A model generated the notes under the pieces. That model saw only the letters and a program-made list of their open reading frames with translations. It did not search any database and had not been told where the DNA came from. Made by a program: the position numbers and the translations under genes. Positions 36,212 to 44,791 of a stretch of DNA of 63,221 bases are shown one piece after another. Location of the stretch: positions 1-63,221 of the forward strand of contig CAZPQQ010000011.1 of the NCBI GenBank assembly GCA_964588665.1. The letters run 5' to 3'. Position 1 is the first letter of the stretch; the number at the start of each line of letters is the position of its first letter. This stretch comes from UBA2160 sp964588665. GTDB lineage: Bacteria; Chloroflexota; Dehalococcoidia; Lucifugimonadales; UBA1123.

Positions 36212-37732
36212 TTGTTTACGGGCTGGTTAACCGCATTAGTATTCCTGCCCATGGCCGGGGCCATCGTCCTGGCCCTGGTGGTCAGGGGCGACCGGAACAT
36301 CCGGTTTTTCGCCGCGGCCGTGTCGCTCGCCGAACTCGTATTGGCGATCGTCATCTTCGCGATGTTCGACCACGATGCGGGCGCCTCTCAGTATCAGCTC
36401 ATCAACAAGGTCGAGGACTGGATCCCCATCGAGTCGTTCAAGGTGGAGTACTTCCTGGGGATCGACGGCATCAGCGCGCCCATGGTTCTACTCACGGGCT
36501 TGCTCGGGGCCGTGGCCGTCTATTCGTCATGGAGCGTCAAGACCCGCGTCCGCGAGTACTTCGTGTGGCTGCTGGCGCTTCAAGCCGCCGTCATGGGAGT
36601 CTTCACGGCTCTGGATTTCTTCTTGTTCTTCATGTTCTGGGAACTGGAATTGGTTCCCATGTTCTTCCTCATCTCGATATGGGGAAGCGGACGCAAAGAA
36701 TACTCCGCCATGAAGTTCGTGATCTTCACCATCCTGGGCAGTGCGTTCATGCTGGTGGGGATACTGGTGCTCTTCTACTCGACCGGCACCTTCGACATGA
36801 CCCTGCTTCCGGACGCGATCGCGAACGGCAAGCTGCTCCTGCCCATCGGCATGGTGTTCACGCTGACGTTCATCGCGTTCGCGGTGAAATTGCCGATTTG
36901 GCCGCTGCATACGTGGCTGCCCGACGCGCACACGGACGCACCGACAGCCGCGAGCGTGATGTTGGCCGGCGTTCTGCTGAAGATGGGCGCCTACGGCATG
37001 ATCCGCGTCTCGGTGACGATGTTCCCGGGCGTGATATCGGACATAGCCTGGCTGCTGGCCGCCGCTGGCGTCATCAACATCCTGTACGGGGCGGTGGTCG
37101 TTCTGCGACAGACGGACCTCAAGCGGTTGATCGCGTTCAGTTCGATTAGCCACATGGGTTTCGTCCTTCTCGGACTGTCTGTTGTCGTTGGCGTCAACGG
37201 CGAAGTGTCGGCGGTCGGGTTGACCGGGGCGGCCCTGCAGATGTTCACGCACGGCACCATCACCGGCCTTCTGTTCCTGCTCGTCGGATACATATACGAA
37301 AAAGCTCACACCCGATACATCCCGGACCTCGGCGGACTCGCCAGCAGGATGCCATTGCTGACAGCTTCACTGGTCGTGGCGGGATTGGCGTCGCTCGGTC
37401 TGCCCTCCACGAGCGGGTTCGTGGCCGAGATACACGTGTTCCTCGGCGCGTTCCCCGTCTGGAGTTGGCTGACTGCGATTGGCGCATTCGGCGTCGTGAT
37501 CACGGCGGGCTACATTCTGTGGATGATTCAACGAGCCATGTTCGGACCGCGAAACCCGCACCTAAACGACGTCTCCGACGCGACACCGCTCGAGATGTTG
37601 CCGGTGGCGGCCATGGTGATCGCGATAATGGCGGTGGGAATATATCCGTCGCTGATAGTCGACGTGTTCTCGTCGGGGCTGCAGCCGATCGTCGACTCGC
37701 TGCAAAACGTCGCGGTGGCCGCAACAAAATGA
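36212..37732 (+). CDS. nuoM: NADH-quinone oxidoreductase subunit M
   Basis: This 506-residue antiporter-like subunit has FWELELVPMFFLI with the key Glu, KLPIWPLHTWLPDAHTDAPTAASV, and AFSSISHMGF. The TTG start at 36212 gives the expected first helix. It is downstream of nuoL by 20 bp. Confidence 0.97.
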   Translation: MFTGWLTALVFLPMAGAIVLALVVRGDRNIRFFAAAVSLAELVLAIVIFAMFDHDAGASQYQLINKVEDWIPIESFKVEYFLGIDGISAPMVLLTGLLGAVAVYSSWSVKTRVREYFVWLLALQAAVMGVFTALDFFLFFMFWELELVPMFFLISIWGSGRKEYSAMKFVIFTILGSAFMLVGILVLFYSTGTFDMTLLPDAIANGKLLLPIGMVFTLTFIAFAVKLPIWPLHTWLPDAHTDAPTAASVMLAGVLLKMGAYGMIRVSVTMFPGVISDIAWLLAAAGVINILYGAVVVLRQTDLKRLIAFSSISHMGFVLLGLSVVVGVNGEVSAVGLTGAALQMFTHGTITGLLFLLVGYIYEKAHTRYIPDLGGLASRMPLLTASLVVAGLASLGLPSTSGFVAEIHVFLGAFPVWSWLTAIGAFGVVITAGYILWMIQRAMFGPRNPHLNDVSDATPLEMLPVAAMVIAIMAVGIYPSLIVDVFSSGLQPIVDSLQNVAVAATK

Positions 37733-37751
37733 ACATGATCACGAAGGCGCT

Positions 37752-39394
37752 ATGACGCTTCACGACATATATCTGCTCTCGCCCGAAATCAGCATGGCCG
37801 GACTCGCGGCCGCGCTGGTGTTGATCGACCTCGTCATGTCGCGAAAGGGCGCTCTCACCGCCATCGCGTTCGTCGGCCTCACGATACCGCTGGCGCTCAG
37901 CATATACCTGTGGATCGACCTGAACGACCAGGCGTCGATACAGATGAACGCCGACTTCGGAACAGACACTGCGGCGTTCGTCGTCGATAAGTTCAGCCTG
38001 TTCTTCAAGTTCCTGATCGTCGCCATCGTTGCCCTTGTCGTGCTGGCGTCGTCCGAGTACGCAAACAAATTCCAAAGGTTCCGCGCCGAGTTCTTTTCCT
38101 TGATCCTGTTCTCCGCGACGGGTATGATGCTCTTGGCCTCGACGGTGGAGCTGATAAGCATCTACGTGTCTTTAGAGCTGACTTCCCTGCCGCTGGCGGC
38201 CCTGGCCGCGTTCTTGCGCGACGACAAGTCGTCAGAGTCGGGGTTGAAGTTCCTCATCCTGAGCGCGGTGAGTTCGGCTGTACTGCTCTACGGCATGGTC
38301 ATCATTTACGGCTTCACGGGCACGACGGTGCTGGCGGACATAGCCACGCAACTCGGCGACATCGAACTTTCGGCTGACGAAGCGTTCGGCGCCAATGCGC
38401 TGTTGTTCGGTGTGGTGCTGGTCATCGCGGGGTTCGGCTTCAAGATAGCCAGCGTTCCGTTCCAGATGTGGGCGCCGGACGTCTACGAAGGCGCGCCGAC
38501 GCCCGTCACCGCATTCCTGTCGGTGGCCTCCAAGGCCGCTGGATTCGCCGTGATCCTACGGGTGTTCTACGTCGCCTTCGACACTGAGTTAATGAGCCCG
38601 GATTGGGGCGCCGTATTCGCGGTGCTTGCCATCCTCTCAATGTCCCTCGGCAACCTGGTGGCGATTCTGCAGACCAACATCAAGCGGATGCTGGCCTACA
38701 GCACGATCGCCCACGCCGGGTACCTGATGGTGGGGCTGGCCGCGGTCGCCGCGCGCCCTCCCGAAGCCGAGGCCATCGCGGGCCCTTCCGGGGTTCTGTT
38801 CNNNNNNNNNNNNNNNNNNNNNNNNNNNNNNNNNNNNNNNNNNNNNNNNNNNNNNNNNNNNNNNNNNNNNNNNNNNNNNNNNNNNNNNNNNNNNNNNNNN
38901 NCGAGGCCATCGCGGGCCCTTCCGGGGTTCTGTTCTACTTGAGCGGATACGCCGCGACGAACCTGGCCGCGTTTGCCGCCATCATCGCCATATCCAACCG
39001 CGTCGGCTCGGACCGCATCGACGCGTTCGCGGGCATGTCGAGGCGGGCGCCGTATCTGGCCGGAGTGCTGGCATTCGCGCTTGTTTCGCTCATCGGGGTG
39101 CCGCCGACGGTCGGGTTCATGGCGAAGATGTACATCTTCGGCGCCGCGGTCAACGCGAACCTGGAGTGGCTTGCACTTGCCGGCGTCATCAACAGCGTCA
39201 TCTCGGCCTACTACTACCTGCGTGTGGTCAAAGTGATGTACCTGCAGGAGCCCAAGGACGAAAGCAGGGTCAGGTCCGGCTTCCCGATGAAAGTTGCGAT
39301 CTTCGTCGCTATGGCAGGAACCGGCTTCTTCGGCGTATATCCGACGCCTTTGATCGAGTTGGCCAGAACCGCTGTCGGCGTCCTGGTTTCGTGA
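37752..39394 (+). CDS. nuoN: NADH-quinone oxidoreductase subunit N, interrupted by a scaffold gap
   Basis: This antiporter-like subunit has VSLELTSLPLAALAAFLR, FKIASVPFQMWAPDVYEGAPTPVTAF and AYSTIAHAGYLMVG before the gap. After it come GYAATNLAAFAAII and VPPTVGFMAKMYIF. The frame changes across the 100-N run, but the 34 bp before it (38768-38801) is identical to the 34 bp after it (38902-38935). Removing 134 bases restores one open frame of about 502 residues, normal for NuoN. The gene is therefore intact in the organism. Confidence 0.93.
38802..38901. other. 100-N scaffold gap flanked by a 34-bp identical overlap
   Basis: The run is exactly 100 N and is flanked on each side by the same 34 bp (38768-38801 and 38902-38935), which is what two overlapping contigs joined with a default spacer look like. 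The true gap length is most likely minus 34. Confidence 0.92.
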
Positions 39395-39407
39395 CCTTCC
39401 CAGTTCG

Positions 39408-39436
39408 TTGACACCCCCTAGGGCCGATGCTAGACT
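39408..39436 (+). promoter_or_regulatory. Promoter upstream of NAD kinase
   Basis: Perfect TTGACA (39408-39413), a 17-bp spacer and TAGACT (39431-39436) lie 150 bp before the start at 39587, leaving a leader of about 145 nt in which I see no gene. Confidence 0.55.
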
Positions 39437-39586
39437 TGCCACGCGCAAGCGGGGTGCGCCCTGCTTTTGGGGCGAGAATACAGGTCCGAACGTCGGGTTG
39501 TCTGCCCACTATGCGCCGCCCTCCCATTCCGATGGAAACCTCGACAGCGGGACATCGTTCCCGCAACTCGCATCGAGTTACGTTTC

Positions 39587-40438
39587 ATGTCGCTAATCGG
39601 ATTCGTTTACAACGCCCTCGTCGCCGAGGCTCCGGGGCTCATCGATTCGCTCGTTGCGTCTCTGAACCTCAAGGACACTTCATGGGTGTGTTCTGCAGAA
39701 GACCTTCCTGAGTCAGATAAACTCGATGGCACGACGCTGATCGTTGTCGCGGGCGGCGACGGCACGATTCTCAAGACGATTCACGTCATCGCGCCGTATT
39801 CCATTCCGATCGTGGCGGTCAACATGGGTCGAGTGGGCTTCATGAGCGAATTGAGGGTCGAAGACGCCGCCGAACGACTGCCGGGCTACCTCAACGGCGA
39901 CATGCGCGTAGAACGCCGGATGATGCTGCACGCAACGGTTACGGCCGAACCGGGCGGCCCTGAGTTGCTGTCGGCGCATGCCCTCAACGACGTGGTCGTC
40001 GGACGCGGAGGCGTGGCCCGGCTGATGAATATCGCGACAAGGGTCGACGGCGAACCTCTGACTATCTACCGCAGCGATGCCGTGGTCGTCTCCACGGCAA
40101 CGGGCAGCACCGGCTATGCCCTGTCGGCGGGCGCCCAAATATTCTTCCCGCAAGCCCGCGTCCTCATAGTTCAACCGGTAGCGGCGCACACGGGACTCCG
40201 TGACGGCCTAGTCCTGCCTGACGACTCCGTGGTCGAGCTCGAACCTGTGTCGAGAGATCCTGCGTCGCTGAGCGTGGACGGCCTGGCAGACATCGACCTG
40301 TCCCCGGGATCGGTCGTAAAGATCGTTAAGAGTGAGCACGAAGCGCTGTTCCTTCGCGCCCGACCTCCCGCTGCCTTCTGGGGCGATCTCACAAGCCGGC
40401 TGGGCCTGGTGTACAACCTGACGCCTCCCAGTCATTAA
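39587..40438 (+). CDS. nadK: NAD kinase
   Basis: This 283-residue protein has the diagnostic GGDGT (56-60), VNMGRVGFMSE, a NDVVVGRG substrate segment and the glycine-rich STATGSTGYALSAG. It phosphorylates NAD to NADP with ATP or polyphosphate. It directly follows the complex I operon but has its own promoter. Confidence 0.95.
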   Translation: MSLIGFVYNALVAEAPGLIDSLVASLNLKDTSWVCSAEDLPESDKLDGTTLIVVAGGDGTILKTIHVIAPYSIPIVAVNMGRVGFMSELRVEDAAERLPGYLNGDMRVERRMMLHATVTAEPGGPELLSAHALNDVVVGRGGVARLMNIATRVDGEPLTIYRSDAVVVSTATGSTGYALSAGAQIFFPQARVLIVQPVAAHTGLRDGLVLPDDSVVELEPVSRDPASLSVDGLADIDLSPGSVVKIVKSEHEALFLRARPPAAFWGDLTSRLGLVYNLTPPSH

Positions 40439-40489
40439 CCGAACCCACTAGTCGGACCGATCCGAGGAAGCCCGAACAGGGAGTCAAAA

Positions 40490-41023
40490 ATGACCCAAGA
40501 GCCGCAGTTGATTCGACAGGACGAGAAGTTCGACGGCGCAATCGTCAACCTCAGGGTCGACACCGTGCTGCTGCCGAACGGTCGAGAGGCCACATTCGAG
40601 GTCGTGGAACACGAGAAGGCCGTCGTACTCGTGCCCATCGACGCTGATGACAATGTGCTTCTGGTTCGGCAATACCGGCACCCGATCGGCGGATGGCTGC
40701 TGGAAGCGCCCGCGGGAATGTTGAAACCGCCTGAGTCGCCCGATGTCTGCGCTCAGCGGGAGTTACAGGAAGAGATCGGTTACGCGGCCAGGAATCTTCG
40801 ACCTCTCGGCGGATTCTGGTCGTCCCCGGGGTTCTGCACGGAGTTCATCTACGCCTATTTGGCCCGAGATCTTGTCGAAAGCAGGCTTGAAGCTGATGAA
40901 GACGAGGACATCGAGGTACAGCGGATCCCGTTGTCGCGGATGTCACAGCTCATCCGCCTCGGCGAGATTCAGGACGCCAAGACCATCGCGACTTTGTTGA
41001 TGACCATGCACCTGTTCCAATAA
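40490..41023 (+). CDS. Nudix hydrolase, ADP-ribose pyrophosphatase-like
   Basis: This 177-residue protein has a perfect Nudix box, G-x5-E-x7-RELQEEIGY, after EAPAGMLKPPE. It also has the ADPRase-type VRQYRHPIGGWLLEAPAG and an upstream beta domain. It hydrolyses ADP-ribose or related nucleotide sugars. It lies 51 bp after NAD kinase, a sensible pairing in pyridine-nucleotide turnover. Confidence 0.93.
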   Translation: MTQEPQLIRQDEKFDGAIVNLRVDTVLLPNGREATFEVVEHEKAVVLVPIDADDNVLLVRQYRHPIGGWLLEAPAGMLKPPESPDVCAQRELQEEIGYAARNLRPLGGFWSSPGFCTEFIYAYLARDLVESRLEADEDEDIEVQRIPLSRMSQLIRLGEIQDAKTIATLLMTMHLFQ

Positions 41024-41054
41024 TCCGGTTCATACTTCATAGGAGTTCAGCGCA

Positions 41055-42413
41055 ATGCCAGACCTCGAAGCGATATTCGCCCAGATCGACTCTCTGGAAG
41101 ACGAGATAGTCGCTCTCGAACGGGATCTGATTCAAATCCCGTCAGTGAACACCGGGACCATGCCCACCGGAGACGAGACTCCTGTGTGCGAGTACATCCG
41201 CGACTGGTTGGCCGAGGACGGCATATCCTCCGAGATCATTGGCAGGGTCCCAGAACGCGGAAACATTATCGCCCGGATCGACGGCAGCGACCCTGAAGCC
41301 CGGCTGATGCTCATGTCACACACGGACGTGGTGCCCGTGGAAGACGAGGCCAAGTGGACCTATCCGCCGTTCAGCGCCACGAACCACGACGGGCGCATCT
41401 ACGGCCGCGGGGCCTCGGACTGCAAAGCGCTGCTGACCGCCCAACTCATGGCGATGCGACTGTTGAAGCGGAACGGCATCCGCCTGAAGAACAGCCTCAT
41501 CCTGTGCTCGGGAGCGGACGAAGAGCACGGAGGCAGATACGGTTTCGGTTGGCTGGCCGACACCCACCCCGACAAGCTCGCCGCGCCGTTCGCCGTGAAC
41601 GAAGGCGGCGGCACGCCGACTGACGCCGCCGGCGCGCTCACCTACCTTCTCGGCGTAGGCGAGAAGGGCCGGCTGCAGGTCGAGTTCGAGGTCAAAGGCG
41701 TCAGCGCCCACGCTTCTGTGCCATGGCAAGGCACCAACTCGCTCTACAGGCTCTCGCAGTTGTTGCAACGCATCGAGGCATACGAGCCGGAGCGCGACAC
41801 GTCGACATCGCTGTTCTCGCATCTGTCGACGTTCGCCATCGAGCATAAGCCGTCCGCCGAAAACGTGGACGAAATCATCGAGGAGACCGAGTCGGACAAT
41901 CCTCGCCTCGCCTCGATGCTCCGCGCCCTGTCTAGGATGACCCTGACTCCGACCATGATCGACGGCGGCATCAAATCCAACAGCGTGCCCGAATCAATCC
42001 ATCTGACGTGCGACGTACGCACGCTCCCCAATCAGGACGACGACTACCTGCGAGGCGAATTGGACGGGATCATCGAAGGCGTGCCTGGGGTCTCATACGA
42101 GATCGACTACATGGCCGTGCCCAACTCGTCGGAGTTTGAGACCGAGCTAGCCGAGCACATCAAAGCGGCCACGGCGCTGGCTTTGGAACGCGACGACATC
42201 CAGTGGGTGCCGGCGATCAGCACCGGCTTCACCGACTCGCGGTTCACACGCCCGCTCAACATCGTGACCTACGGATTCTCGGGATCGCACCCGGACGACG
42301 ACCCGATGCTCTCGAGGGCGCACGGCACGGACGAATCGGTCGGCATCAAGAGTCTGATCAGCGGGACCAAGATCATGCTCGCGTTGGCCGTCTCCCTGTG
42401 CGGGACCGAGTAG
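41055..42413 (+). CDS. M20 family metallopeptidase
   Basis: This 452-residue protein has the two-zinc M20 site, H89 and D91 in SHTDVV, D122 in GRGASDCK, and the E156-E157 pair in ADEEHGG. A dimerisation domain follows (GVSAHASVPWQGTNS). Relatives include dipeptidases, ArgE/DapE deacylases and carboxypeptidases. The substrate is not readable. It is 31 bp after the Nudix gene. Confidence 0.93.
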   Translation: MPDLEAIFAQIDSLEDEIVALERDLIQIPSVNTGTMPTGDETPVCEYIRDWLAEDGISSEIIGRVPERGNIIARIDGSDPEARLMLMSHTDVVPVEDEAKWTYPPFSATNHDGRIYGRGASDCKALLTAQLMAMRLLKRNGIRLKNSLILCSGADEEHGGRYGFGWLADTHPDKLAAPFAVNEGGGTPTDAAGALTYLLGVGEKGRLQVEFEVKGVSAHASVPWQGTNSLYRLSQLLQRIEAYEPERDTSTSLFSHLSTFAIEHKPSAENVDEIIEETESDNPRLASMLRALSRMTLTPTMIDGGIKSNSVPESIHLTCDVRTLPNQDDDYLRGELDGIIEGVPGVSYEIDYMAVPNSSEFETELAEHIKAATALALERDDIQWVPAISTGFTDSRFTRPLNIVTYGFSGSHPDDDPMLSRAHGTDESVGIKSLISGTKIMLALAVSLCGTE

Positions 42414-42562
42414 CGCCTCCCAGACGGGATTCACGATGGGAGTCGGACCTCAATGAGGCTTTCGACCCGCCCTAGTGCGACCACGCCCTCTGCGCGAAGT
42501 ACCGGGGGGGGGAGGGCGAGCGGCCTATCTAGCTCCAAAACGGACGCTGGGACCGCATGACC

Positions 42563-42787
42563 TCAAAACGAACCGAGGACCGCGCCCTCCCCGCTGGGCA
42601 AGTCACTCTCGTCGACCATTGGTTCGGCCAGATCCCGGATATCGAACCAGCGGGCAAACTTCTGGTCTTGAACGAGTGGTACAGCCCGTCGATACACATC
42701 AACGGCGCAGCGGTCTAGGGTTGTTGATCCGGCCTCCGACATGTCCTCCGTCGTATGCAGGCGGTCAGTGGCTCGCTCGATGATCAC
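42563..42787 (-). CDS. Small ORF coupled to the antitoxin gene, unknown
   Basis: This 74-residue reading frame starts with a GTG overlapping the antitoxin TGA (GTGA at 42787-42784), an arrangement typical of translational coupling. It is acidic with an RWFDIRDLAEPMVDESDLP segment and has no family I recognise. It may be a third component of the toxin-antitoxin locus, or a chance or remnant frame. Confidence 0.35.
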   Translation of the reverse strand: MIIERATDRLHTTEDMSEAGSTTLDRCAVDVYRRAVPLVQDQKFARWFDIRDLAEPMVDESDLPSGEGAVLGSF

Positions 42788-43092
42788 AGACCGAGCTCCG
42801 TTTTGACAGCCTCCCAAGGAGTGACTTTTCCTTCGGCGACTTCATTGAGGCTCTGGCGGAGGGCAACCATAAGTTCCTCGTCTGCCATGACTTCCAAAGT
42901 CTCTTGAATGGCCTCATAGAGGTCCCACGGCATAAGAGCCAAAACCCGCTTACCTCGTCGTGTCAACGCTACGGCCCTGTTTTCTTCTGCCAGATACTCA
43001 GGAAGCGCAGTCAGAATTTCTCGTGCCTTTGTAATCGGGATGTTATTTTGCGAATCCAAGTAGTTCAACATTGTTGTTATTGTCTCAGTCAC
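42784..43092 (-). CDS. Type II antitoxin, Phd/YefM family
   Basis: This 102-residue protein has the Phd/YefM N-terminal DNA-binding fold (IPITKAREILTALPEYL, then VALTRRGKRVLALMPWDLYEAIQ). A C-terminal acidic toxin-binding tail includes DEELMVALRQSLNEVAEGK. It neutralises the RelE/ParE-type toxin and represses the locus. GTG at 43092 is the longest start, and Met at residue 8 is an alternative. The antitoxin is downstream of the toxin, the reverse of the usual order. Confidence 0.85.
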   Translation of the reverse strand: MTETITTMLNYLDSQNNIPITKAREILTALPEYLAEENRAVALTRRGKRVLALMPWDLYEAIQETLEVMADEELMVALRQSLNEVAEGKVTPWEAVKTELGL

Positions 43093-43120
43093 CCGTTAAG
43101 GGGGAGATTATCCATTCGGA

Positions 43121-43189
43121 TTACGCGCTTTCGTAATCGGACCCATTTGCGTCAATTACTAACGATATATCTTCTGGCAGTTTGATCAT
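43121..43189 (-). CDS. Possible 22-residue micro-ORF between toxin and antitoxin
   Basis: The toxin stop overlaps an ATG (ATGA at 43189-43186) that opens a frame of 22 codons beginning MIKLPEDISLV and ending at 43121. The overlap suggests it could relay ribosomes toward the antitoxin. There is no similarity I recognise, and it may be coincidental. Confidence 0.25.
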   Translation of the reverse strand: MIKLPEDISLVIDANGSDYESA

Positions 43190-43509
43190 GGATTCCTTTC
43201 CACCAGACCAAGCTTTATGAGTTTCCGCGCCAGCTCATAAATGTCCTCTTTGCCTCCTTCTTTCCGAATTCCTACAAAGAGCACCAAGACCTTACCTTTG
43301 GCTTCGTCTACCTTGTAGATAATACGATAACGCCCAGCGGCATGAACTCTCCGACAGCCAACGAACTCTCCCCTTAATCCTCTGCCTTGTTTCTCCGGTT
43401 CTTGCGATAGACTGTCTATCCGGTCCCCAATTTTCTGCTGGATTCTGCGATCTCGGATCGCCTTCAGCATGGTGACCGCAATGTCGCTGACCAATATTTC
43501 GTAGACCAA
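43186..43509 (-). CDS. Type II toxin, RelE/ParE superfamily
   Basis: This 107-residue protein has the family's fold signature. It begins VSDIAVTMLKAI, then RRIQQKIGDRIDSL, a basic core with GRYRIIYKV, and VLVLFVGIRKEG. RelE-type members cleave ribosome-bound mRNA, ParE-type members inhibit gyrase. The catalytic set cannot be assigned confidently. TTG start at 43509 with GGAAGG about 7 nt upstream. It is the first gene of the locus. Confidence 0.85.
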   Translation of the reverse strand: MVYEILVSDIAVTMLKAIRDRRIQQKIGDRIDSLSQEPEKQGRGLRGEFVGCRRVHAAGRYRIIYKVDEAKGKVLVLFVGIRKEGGKEDIYELARKLIKLGLVERNP

Positions 43510-43576
43510 TCATGCGCCTTCCGGATTTGGCTTCTGCCCTCTACTCATCTCACTAAGGTTCCAGTCAAGCCAAACC

Positions 43577-43615
43577 TGTACATAATACTGTACGGCTAAT
43601 TGTACGTGTCGTCAA
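43577..43615 (-). promoter_or_regulatory. Toxin-antitoxin promoter with three phased TGTAC repeats
   Basis: TGTAC occurs at 43577, 43589 and 43601, exactly 12 bp apart. On the minus strand TTGACG (43615-43610), a 17-bp spacer and TACAGT (43592-43587) form a promoter that the repeats overlap. This looks like a repressor operator array for autoregulation. Confidence 0.6.
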
Positions 43616-43660
43616 GCGTAGATGGATTCAGCCACAGGCCGCGTCACCAAGCGAACAGAT

Positions 43661-44736
43661 CTACGCCGGCACCACGCCCGGCGGCAGCGGCACGTCGATG
43701 CCGGTTGTCTCTTTGATGACGCTGGCCAGCCTGCGAAGCGCACCTTCTTCGGCCCAGGGATACTGGTCGCGGGGCGCAAGTTCGGGATCGACTCCAGGCG
43801 TTCGGACCACGGTTCCGCGAATGAACGCCCTCACTGCTCGGTGCGCACGATAGTACCGCATCCGCACAGGATCCAATGTGCGCCGTCGCGAATAGCTGTC
43901 GAGGTGGGCGGCGGCGAATGCATCGAATATTCCTGGCGGCGCCTCCGGGACAAGGCTCGGACCGGCCACGGTCATCAGGACAAGCGACACCGCGACGTCG
44001 TACTCGGCGTCGGCCAACAGGGCGCCGGGCCAGTCGAGAACTCCGCTGACGCGCCCGCCGTCGACCATCACGTTGCCGGGGTGGAAGTCTCCGTGACATA
44101 TGGACAGCTCATCGCGCTCATCTGGCCGGTTCTCGATCAGCCAATTCACGACCGGCTTAAGGTGGACCAACGCGGGCTCCGTGACGTAGCGTTGAAGGAG
44201 ACGAAGTTGTCCGGCGATCCTGAATGCCTCGGCGGCAATCCCGAAATCTCGCAACGAATTGGCAACGCCGCTTGATGGTGCCGCGTGCAGCTCAGATTGC
44301 GTTCGCGCAAGCATGTCGATGACCCTTGTCGCCGCTTCAGGTTCTCCCATCATCTCTTCCATAAGCGAATGGCCTGGACGCGCTCCATTACGTTGAACGG
44401 GCGCCCGTTGATTGTCCGCGTGCCGCCTGGGATTACCACTCGGGGAACCGGGTACCCAGCATCCGCCATCGCGTTTTGGAACACAGCCTCTTTCGCGGAC
44501 TGCCCCACACCGCCCATCTCCGCGAACAGACGTATCACCAGCGGGCCCGCCAACACTTCCGGTACTTTCGAGAGCCGGAATGAAAAGATCAGCGTGTCGA
44601 ATCCGCCTAGAAGCCGAACAGGGTCCACGGTGAACTCCGCTTCCTCCGTGTCGGCCTCGGTTCGCAAAAGTTCGAGCAGATCTTTCTTAACCCGATCTGA
44701 ATCGATCTCACCGGCATCAGGAGATTGCAATGTCAC
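43661..44736 (-). pseudogene. Phosphotransferase (APH/choline-kinase fold), frameshifted
   Basis: Two frames make one protein. The N-terminal lobe (44350-44736) carries RLLGGFDTLIFSFRL and runs to FNVMERV. The C-terminal lobe (43661-44362) carries the catalytic ICHGDFHPGNVMVDG and the DWPGAL metal site. Restoring one C near 44373-44374 joins them as NVMERVQGHSLMEEMM, in full register. Either a recent pseudogene or a one-base assembly error. The family phosphorylates aminoglycosides, amino alcohols or other small hydroxyl compounds. The substrate is unknown. Confidence 0.85.
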
Positions 44737-44791
44737 AATATTCTCCTTCCCTCGATTGACTCGAGTCGCCTCAACGCTTGTGATCGGCAGG

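Noticed and set aside
38603..39394. Separate NuoN-like gene after the N run
   Set aside because: It is the second half of nuoN, split only by the artefactual N run and the duplicated 34 bp.
42557..42718. Short plus-strand frame of 53 codons opposite the 74-codon frame
   Set aside because: No ribosome site, no family, and it overlaps the better-supported coupled frame on the other strand.
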